Source: Candidatus Bathyarchaeota archaeon (GTDB lineage Archaea > Thermoproteota > Bathyarchaeia > Bathyarchaeales > WUQV01). From it: DNA of 28,662 nt. The translations under genes and the position numbers were made by a program. This document shows positions 24,301 to 28,662 of this stretch, piece after piece (positions within the stretch are counted from its first letter, which is position 1; each line of letters starts with the position of its first letter). Location of the stretch: assembly GCA_009889585.1 (NCBI GenBank), contig WUQV01000157.1, forward strand, positions 1 through 28,662, given 5' to 3'. A model generated the notes under the pieces. The model was not told the origin of the DNA. It made no database searches and saw only the letters and a program-made list of their open reading frames with translations.

Positions 24301-25177
24301 AAAGATAGCTAAAGTAAAAGCGACATCTAAATATCTTTATGACGTTAGAACGCAATACGCTAATTTTATTGGCGGGCATGGGCCAATCATTCTACATAAT
24401 TGCGGCTGGATAGGCGCGCGTTGGTATATTAAACCAGTAGCTGAGGCTACTACTGCTTGGGGCCGGCACGCCATCATGAACACGATAAAGTTAGCGGAAA
24501 AAATTGGCTTAAAGGTAATATATGGCGATACTGATAGTATCTTCATAAAATATGACTTAGGGAAGGTTGAGGAAATCTCGGCAGAAATTAGTAAAGTGCT
24601 CGGGTTAGAAATCAAGCCTGATAAGGTGTATGTGCGCGTTTTATTCACAGAAGCGAAGAAAAAGTATTGCGGTCTTTTAAAGGATGGCAAGCTTGACATA
24701 GTTGGCTTGGAAGTCATACGTGGAGATTGGGCTATGGTGGCAAAGAATGCTCAAGAAAAGGTCTTAGAGATAATATTAAGGGATTTATCCCCACGTAAGG
24801 CGGTTGAATTCATTCATCAATACGTAAGGGATTTACGAGGAAGGAAGCTGCCGTATAAGGATTTCATTATTTGGAAGACGTTAACGAAGTCATTAGATGA
24901 ATATGCTGTAAGAGCTCCACATGTAGAGGCTGCAAAGATGTTAAAGGAAAGGGGTTGGGAATTAGGATTAGGCGATAAAATTGGATACGTGGTAATAGCT
25001 AAGCCTGGGCGCGTGTACGAAAGGGTTAAGCCTTACGTATTCGCTTCTTATGATGAAATCGACGTTGAATACTACGTATCGAATCAAGTCGTTCCCGCCG
25101 TATCGAGGATACTTTCGATATTCGGCGTAAAGGAAGAAGATCTATTGCCTACTGCGCCTTCTCGACTCCTCCTATGA
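21302..25177 (+). CDS. polB: Family B DNA polymerase with intein and a degenerate exonuclease domain
   Basis: The precursor is 1291 residues; without the 504-residue intein (530-1033) it is about 787, typical of archaeal PolB. The polymerase motifs are intact: motif A DFRALYPSVMISHN (about 433), motif B LKVITNATYGY/CGWIGARW split by the intein, and motif C YGDTDS (about 1074). The 3'-5' exonuclease motifs are not. Exo I FDIE reads FFMV (about 180-183), Exo II keeps Asp in TNQRDWPYL (about 248), and Exo III has Ser for Asp in NFCRESAR (about 348). It should therefore extend DNA without proofreading, unless another subunit supplies it. ATG 21302 lies 30-35 nt from a TATA box and is divergent from pelA. 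This may be one of several PolB paralogues in the cell. Confidence 0.93.
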   Translation: MKTEFWLLDVSYQVEEGKPEVWLWGIDGTGNGVLLIDRNFLAYFYAVVEDKANPHDVMKKINACRAELSSISKVEVVKKRFFGRPVNAIKIFCQDPEVIPKYAKRISKVGGVKECLEDDMRYSMRYLIDNNIVPCGWHEVEVEEIVNDVGARVDKVYVVRSPLRYLSERQDVPSLKVLSFFMVCYDPRGSPKPDRSPVVVISIMTSSGEEEQFIADGLDDKLVIKAFVDYIRRFDPDVIVGYGTNQRDWPYLMARSKAVSVPLSVDRAGVEPHTSVYGHVSITGRANVDLYDFAEDLTEVKVKTLENVADYLGVMKLEGRKIIEDVDYPAYWESSERRPELLNFCRESARCVMGIANAMLDFAIQLSNLVGLPLDHVGTAAVGFRVEWFLIREAYKIGELVPKRIERPYIPYVGAVVLEPRPGIHENVAILDFRALYPSVMISHNVSPDTYISPAEPEPPCGVNVAPEVGHKFRAEPPGLYKEVLSHLIAVRDEVRSKLKELNPKSVEYRILDARQRALKVITNATYGYCFDYDEPILLYHNGKVELEKIGNFIEDVLEDKIKLSEYKVFALNPENLRLEPCDIINVWRHESEEDLIEVTLEDGTYVRMHGEHPFWIFNDGKLIEKRAKDLHIGEWIPVPKVIPSPENHVTSLNLIETLRKLDYKRQARIFVENIDVSESTPYKYRRYRRLPLAAYKSESSCDQTTLRQFFAERRLPLCLPLNEETMFIFGAYEAEGYYNPKDDIILTLGLHETAFSQKLIDIIKRSFDPEPHVISTNNETYVHFGGQITSWLFESLGFKNQAHLKNIPTFIFNTNSEGKIAFLKGYFGDAHVRKREIIYSTSSRSLAFDLLYLLRQLGISASVRLAEKPKLTKIQGRKYTRRGKYDVRIGLAVDTVKALTLIPEHLSKQDLIKERSRGSDFICLPRGPLQLDKLYKISKPKWNRRVYDFVRRGEFKHPRGIQALISYIYKTGNLIQEVQAFIMNIQKILNGDVMFRRIKKIAKVKATSKYLYDVRTQYANFIGGHGPIILHNCGWIGARWYIKPVAEATTAWGRHAIMNTIKLAEKIGLKVIYGDTDSIFIKYDLGKVEEISAEISKVLGLEIKPDKVYVRVLFTEAKKKYCGLLKDGKLDIVGLEVIRGDWAMVAKNAQEKVLEIILRDLSPRKAVEFIHQYVRDLRGRKLPYKDFIIWKTLTKSLDEYAVRAPHVEAAKMLKERGWELGLGDKIGYVVIAKPGRVYERVKPYVFASYDEIDVEYYVSNQVVPAVSRILSIFGVKEEDLLPTAPSRLLL
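22889..24400 (+). mobile_element. Intein in DNA polymerase B (504 residues, LAGLIDADG type)
   Basis: It starts at Cys (CFDYDEPILLYHNGK) after extein NATYGY and ends IILHN, followed by extein CGWIGARW. It thus sits inside polymerase motif B, which contacts the incoming nucleotide. Splicing block B is RMHGEHPFWI and block F is KYLYDVRTQYANFIGGHGP. Endonuclease motifs are MFIFGAYEAEGYY and FLKGYFGDAHV, both with acidic residues, so homing activity is plausible. The DNA is AT-richer than the polymerase on either side. Splicing residues Cys1, block-B His, His-Asn and Cys+1 are all present. Confidence 0.93.
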
Positions 25178-25619
25178 TCGAAACCAGAGTTTCCAGAGGC
25201 TATTTAAAACTAGCATGTTCTGCGACGTGTGCGCTAAAGCCTTAACTCATCGGCTTCCATCGACCCTGATCTTTATTGCTTAATGGACTTTTAAAGGATG
25301 GCTAAGAAGGCGGGTAGCGCTAGACCTGCCGCGCTTTCTTCGAAGGAAGCAATCATGAAGGCCAGCCGGATACCTTAAAAATTAAGGGAAGCAAGACTTT
25401 ATTACGTAAGGTTATAATAAAAACTGCCTAATTCATTTACTCATTGCCTGATCCCCTGTAATATCTCGATAAATCTCTCATCCATCTTATTAAAGAACAT
25501 CCGAAAGCAACGATTTTGACACATCTCAATCTAGATAATAAAACTTATGACTTCGCTCAAGTTTAATTAGCTTAACCAATTTTAATTTCATTCAGCTTCT
25601 TAGCCGTTGCTTATGCTTC
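25178..25619. other. Spacer between convergent polB and dnaG
   Basis: No intact gene. A short plus-strand frame from ATG 25302 (AKKAGSARPAALSSKEAIMK) ends after about 26 residues and looks like a fragment. On the minus strand near 25440-25510 the fragment NKMDERFIEILQGIRQ shares the MDERF heptad with the decayed coiled-coil gene at 8049-8375. Nothing else is recognisable. Confidence 0.35.
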
Positions 25620-26774
25620 TCAAGTCGTCGTAACTGAGCCCTTGACGTCTTCAAACGTTAGGATTCGAACTCTTAAAGGCTCCTTAACGGCCTCGGACAC
25701 TCGAGCGCCGATTAAGCACTTAATATCCCTTTCTAGCGAGATATCGATGAGCCGTTGGGTGATTATTCCATCGAATACTACTACGTTCACTCCATTTAGC
25801 TTTTGAAGTCTATCAGCAAGCTCGCTAACCGGTAAACGAGCGATCCTCTCCATGTTATTATCGAATAATATAGCCTCCCACGTCCCCTCTAGCTCCTTAA
25901 CAGCTTCCACCACTTGCCTTAAAGCAGGCCATTCCCGTCGCTCTTGAATTTCAAACTTTAAGCCTTCGATTTTAACCCTTCTCTCAAGGGCTTCCATTAC
26001 CTCCTTACATGAAAGCTCCTCCACCTCCTTGCCAAGAGGAGCGCGAGTGACGTATCTTATGTTGGCTATTTGAAGTAATTCCTTCAAGATGAAGTCGCCG
26101 CCTCTATCTCCATCTAAGAAAGCCGTCGCTTCCTTCTCCTTACATAGCTTAATTATGGTCTCAGGAATCTTCATGCCTTCTAATGCTATTACGTTATGAA
26201 CACCGCATTTCAACAAGTTAATAACGTCGGCCCTTCCTTCAACTATTATAATCTCCTTAGCCTCATCAACCTTAGGGCCTGCGCTCAATTTCTCAGGCCC
26301 ATATTCCTCAACTTTAGCCCACCACATGGATTCAGCTACTTCTCGATAAAGCTCCTCAAGGCTTGGCGAAGTCTCCACAGTCCATCGTTGAAGTATTTGC
26401 TTCGCCCTTTCGACTATGGCCTTCCTTTTGCTCTCTCGAACGTCCTCTATCCTCTCCAACGCGACCTTGGCTGAACATGGCCCCACTCGGTTTATGCCCT
26501 CCAAGCTGGCGGCTATGAGGGCTGTGGAAACCTTGTCTAAGTTGCTGGGGATGATGATCCTGCCGATCGTTCTATCGTGCTTAGGCTGAAGCTCTATCTC
26601 GATCCTTCCGATCCTCCCCGACCTCTGCAGCTCTTTAAAGTCTAGCTCGGGTCCGAACAGCCCCTCCGTTTGGCCGAAGATAGCTCCGATTACGTCAGAT
26701 CTTTCGACGATGCCCTCCACCTCGAACTTAGCGCGTATGACGTACTTTAAGGCGGAGGATTGTGACGAGCCCAT
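25620..26774 (-). CDS. dnaG: Archaeal DnaG (TOPRIM-domain primase / exosome component)
   Basis: A 384-residue archaeal DnaG. The N-terminal region (IFGQTEGLFGPELDFKELQR) is diagnostic for the archaeal family. The TOPRIM domain carries EGRADVINLLKCG (about residue 179) with the catalytic Glu, and FLDGDRGG (about 219) with the DxD-type pair. In archaea DnaG is found with the RNA exosome and has RNA primase activity in some species. The bacterial zinc finger and helicase-binding domain are absent, as is normal. ATG 26774 follows GGGTGAATGACGC. It is convergent with polB across a 440-bp spacer. Length and motifs are intact. Confidence 0.93.
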   Translation of the reverse strand: MGSSQSSALKYVIRAKFEVEGIVERSDVIGAIFGQTEGLFGPELDFKELQRSGRIGRIEIELQPKHDRTIGRIIIPSNLDKVSTALIAASLEGINRVGPCSAKVALERIEDVRESKRKAIVERAKQILQRWTVETSPSLEELYREVAESMWWAKVEEYGPEKLSAGPKVDEAKEIIIVEGRADVINLLKCGVHNVIALEGMKIPETIIKLCKEKEATAFLDGDRGGDFILKELLQIANIRYVTRAPLGKEVEELSCKEVMEALERRVKIEGLKFEIQERREWPALRQVVEAVKELEGTWEAILFDNNMERIARLPVSELADRLQKLNGVNVVVFDGIITQRLIDISLERDIKCLIGARVSEAVKEPLRVRILTFEDVKGSVTTT

Positions 26775-26940
26775 GCGTCATTCACCCTTTGCCGAGCGAC
26801 TTTAACGTCAAGGCTTGGCTTCGCGCCGATGGCGTTCGAAGCGAACGTAAGCCGCTTATCGTCGGGTAGGCCGTAGCCCTTAGGCTTGCTATCGATAGTT
26901 AGTTGAGTTCAAACTTATTAAGGCTTCTCCTACACTTAAG

Positions 26941-27247
26941 TTGACACTCTCCACGACTAAAGCCGGGAGATTCTCGCTTCTGGTGGTCGCTCATCGCTCA
27001 GCGACTCATCGGTGTTTGCCTCGTCCTTCATCGCTTACACCTTCGAAGCGAAGGGTGTGCCACCACCCTGTTAGCACGCTCCAACCGACCGAAGGAGCGT
27101 CTATCGGCGCCCTCAAAGGGCGCGGATCTTGTCTCCGCCCTAACGGCAAGCTGCTCTTCCCTCAGGATCCGACGGACGATAGGTCGTTAGGATGGCATTT
27201 AAAGCTTTACGCTATTCATCCCCTAACTAAAATTAGGGGCTTTCTGG
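26941..27247 (-). ncRNA. Omega-RNA-like 3' end of an IS605-type tnpB element
   Basis: Read on the minus strand after the tnpB stop, the sequence is a chain of hairpins: CCCCTAA/TTAGGGG, GCGCCC/GGGCGC, ACGCTCC/GGAGCGT, ACACC/GGTGT, GTCGCT/AGCGAC. It finishes with CTCCCGGCTTTAGTCGTGG then AGAGTGTCAA, which is the archaeal IS605/IS1341 right-end signature as I remember it (a GGCTTTAG hairpin before GTGTCAA). In intact elements this region makes the guide RNA bound by TnpB, with the guide segment just beyond the end, here leftwards of 26941. Its condition looks better than that of the protein gene. Confidence 0.6.
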
Positions 27248-28164
27248 CTAACTTTTTGTAAAAACTTCAACGCCATCCGTCGGCCTATCATACGATGGGC
27301 ACAGGGCTTTCGGGGGCATATTCCAAGCGGCCACCGAATGCCCGTCCGCCCGGAAGCCGCACTTCCCGCACTTAAGCTCATGTCCTTTCGGGTTATTAAT
27401 TTCGCCACATATCGGACATGAGCGAGAGGTGTTTTTAGCTTTAACGTACTCCGTTCTGTAACCGACTCTAAAGCTTTATATTCGATGAAGGACTGAGATA
27501 TCCTAAACGGCATGGAGTGCAGTCTTCTATTCACCCTCTTGCGAATGCCCTTTAACCTCTTCATTATTGGCAGAACGCCTTCTTCGTCGATTATCTTCGC
27601 TATAACTTTGCTAGCCTTATGTAGGATGGCATGCACCCTTCGCTTTTCCCTTCCAGAGTACTTCTTCAAAAGACTAGACCTCGCTTCGCCGTTAACCCTC
27701 CCTTGGATGCTCCTTCGCTTTTTAAAATATCTATCCCTAATGAACTTGGCTTCACTAACGTCTATTTTGACGAATTTAACCTTATCTCGCTTAACTATGG
27801 CTAAGTCAATGCTCTTCTCATTAACGTCTACCCTGAGAACCCCCTGCGGCTCTTTCCTTTCAACGTCCCTTCTAAAGGTGACATGAAGCCAATAATCGCC
27901 GTTTCTTCTGACAAGTCTAGACCACTTAACATTCCATCCCTTAAACTTCTCAGAGTATTCGTAAACTTCGAGTGGGATCGTCAAATGGCCTTTATGGGTC
28001 GCTATTTTCAGGCTTCCCCAATCGAACCAAAACAAATGGGTATCGTTTAATAAAACGACGTTCGAAGATTTAACGTCAGGTCGCTTAATGTTGCCCTTCT
28101 TCCTTGATGGCCTTCTGTAGGACTTGAAGATGGCTAAAGCCTGAGTTATCGCCGTATTAGTCAA
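27248..28164 (-). pseudogene. tnpB: Frameshifted, catalytically dead TnpB
   Basis: TnpB is the RNA-guided nuclease of IS605 elements and ancestor of Cas12. TAITQALAIFKSYRR and VLRVDVNEKSIDLAIV (first RuvC Asp present) are typical. The second RuvC motif reads IMKRLKGIRKR where LEDLKGIRKR is expected, so the catalytic Glu is Lys. After KALES a one-base loss near 27470 shifts the frame. In the other frame the zinc ribbon continues cleanly as GYRTEYVKAK, CPICGE, LKCGKCGFRAD, then GHSVAAWN, where the third catalytic Asp (DRDSVAAWN) is His. That frame ends at 27250-27248. The frame opens at TTG 28164 without a clear N-terminus. It is a dead gene, with the nuclease site lost in addition to the frameshift. 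Confidence 0.8.
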
Positions 28165-28324
28165 AGCTGTGAGGCGAGGGGATAGGCTTGCTGTCGAAGT
28201 GTTAACGAGCGGGGTAACGATAATGGGAGAGCGGCTGGTGGAGGAACTCAGGCGAATCGCTTTTGGCGCGCATAAAGGTGGAGGAGCTAGATGCTCGGCT
28301 TTTCCAGCATCTTATGGCTTCTTG

Positions 28325-28662
28325 CTAAGGCATTAGCTTGCATAAACGTCCCCGTAACTCATCAAGGGAATCTTGAGCGAGATCAAGGCATCGCTCTGCC
28401 TCTTCCGATTTAAATAAGACGATCAGTTGAACTATTTTAAACCCTCTAACTTTTGCAGGGCTTGCCATAAAATAATCAGCAGCTCTCCTAAAAGCCCACA
28501 AAAAGTCGAGTTTCTTAGCTAATCTTACATCTAACTTTTTAACTCTACAATATAAATCCCTATGCGTGGTGTTAATTGGAAGATGAAGTTTTTCTCTAAG
28601 CGCTAAATAAACAGCATAATAACATCTGTTCATTATAGTTCTAATAGTTGCTTCATCAACCA
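28325..28662 (-). CDS. HEPN-domain protein, N-terminus outside the window
   Basis: At least 112 residues, running off the right edge. DEATIRTIMNRCYYAVYLAL then REKL is the second-helix core of HEPN proteins (the N/S-R-x-Y-Y-A-x-Y motif). THRDLYCRVKKLD and KKLDFLWAFRRAADYFM follow, as in the HEPN/RES-type antitoxin-toxin families. HEPN proteins commonly act as RNases or as partners of small nucleotidyltransferases (MNT) in toxin-antitoxin pairs. No MNT gene is seen downstream; any partner would lie to the right. ATG 28633 is an internal Met, not the start, because the frame stays open to the window end with matching residues. Confidence 0.7.
   Translation of the reverse strand, partial: VDEATIRTIMNRCYYAVYLALREKLHLPINTTHRDLYCRVKKLDVRLAKKLDFLWAFRRAADYFMASPAKVRGFKIVQLIVLFKSEEAERCLDLAQDSLDELRGRLCKLMP

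Larger units (their letters stand above)
26941..28200 (-). mobile_element. Degraded IS605/IS1341-type insertion sequence
   Basis: The element is defined by a recognisable right end at 26941 (minus-strand ...GTGTCAA), an omega-RNA-like region and a broken tnpB. No tnpA (Y1 transposase) is present, so it was an orphan-tnpB element. The left end was not found; 28200 is an estimate based on tnpB similarity fading before the HEPN gene. A short plus-strand frame at about 28170-28320 (VEVLTSGVTIMGERLVEELR) may be a bit of a gene disrupted by the insertion. Confidence 0.55.

Noticed and set aside
26941..27261. 106-residue plus-strand frame
   Set aside because: It is antisense to the omega-RNA-like region and reflects hairpin-rich sequence.
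1..28662. CRISPR array
   Set aside because: No regularly spaced direct repeats and no cas genes were seen.

Overview
The window looks like a chromosome segment of a thermophilic, probably anaerobic archaeon of the TACK/Thermoproteota side. The evidence is the set of archaeal information genes (pelota, archaeal DnaG, family-B DNA polymerase, GPN-loop GTPase), an oxygen-independent class III ribonucleotide reductase, AT-rich TATA boxes sitting about 25 nt from start codons (leaderless or short-leader transcripts), and tRNA genes broken by introns at non-canonical positions. The exact class cannot be fixed from sequence reading alone. Many gene remnants lie between intact operons, so the segment mixes core genes with decaying accessory DNA.

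Layout. 1-1550: a TnpB-type insertion-sequence end, a dead LAGLIDADG endonuclease gene, a tRNA-Asp gene with three apparent introns and an unidentified decayed gene. 1553-5441: nrdG-nrdD, with a full intein at the Cys-Cys motif of NrdD. 5605-8480: a graveyard (radical SAM/SPASM pseudogene, IS6-type transposase remnant, coiled-coil membrane protein remnant) with one intact small membrane gene and a candidate structured RNA at 7720-7898. 8663-9501: intron-bearing tRNA-Lys and a winged-helix regulator. 9516-15562, all minus strand: ArsR-type regulator, AmrS radical SAM enzyme, a second PflA-like radical SAM enzyme carrying an intein, a zinc-ribbon protein, a CinA/MoCF-type protein and a GPN GTPase, probably one or two transcription units. 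15701-19575: poorly characterised small and membrane proteins, including a tight three-gene minus-strand cassette. 20139-26774: pelota and DNA polymerase B divergently transcribed from one near-palindromic TATA region, then DnaG. 26941-28662: a degraded IS605-type TnpB element with a structured 3' end, and a HEPN-domain gene cut by the window end.

Three themes run through the window. First, there are three large inteins within about 21 kb, in NrdD, a PflA-like radical SAM protein and PolB, each in or beside a catalytic motif. Second, tRNA genes have introns outside the usual 37/38 site. Third, several proteins keep their fold but have lost catalytic residues: the PolB exonuclease domain, one NrdD-intein endonuclease motif, and TnpB. 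The most novel-looking items are the structured RNA at 7720-7898, the three-intron tRNA-Asp and the exonuclease-dead, intein-bearing PolB.
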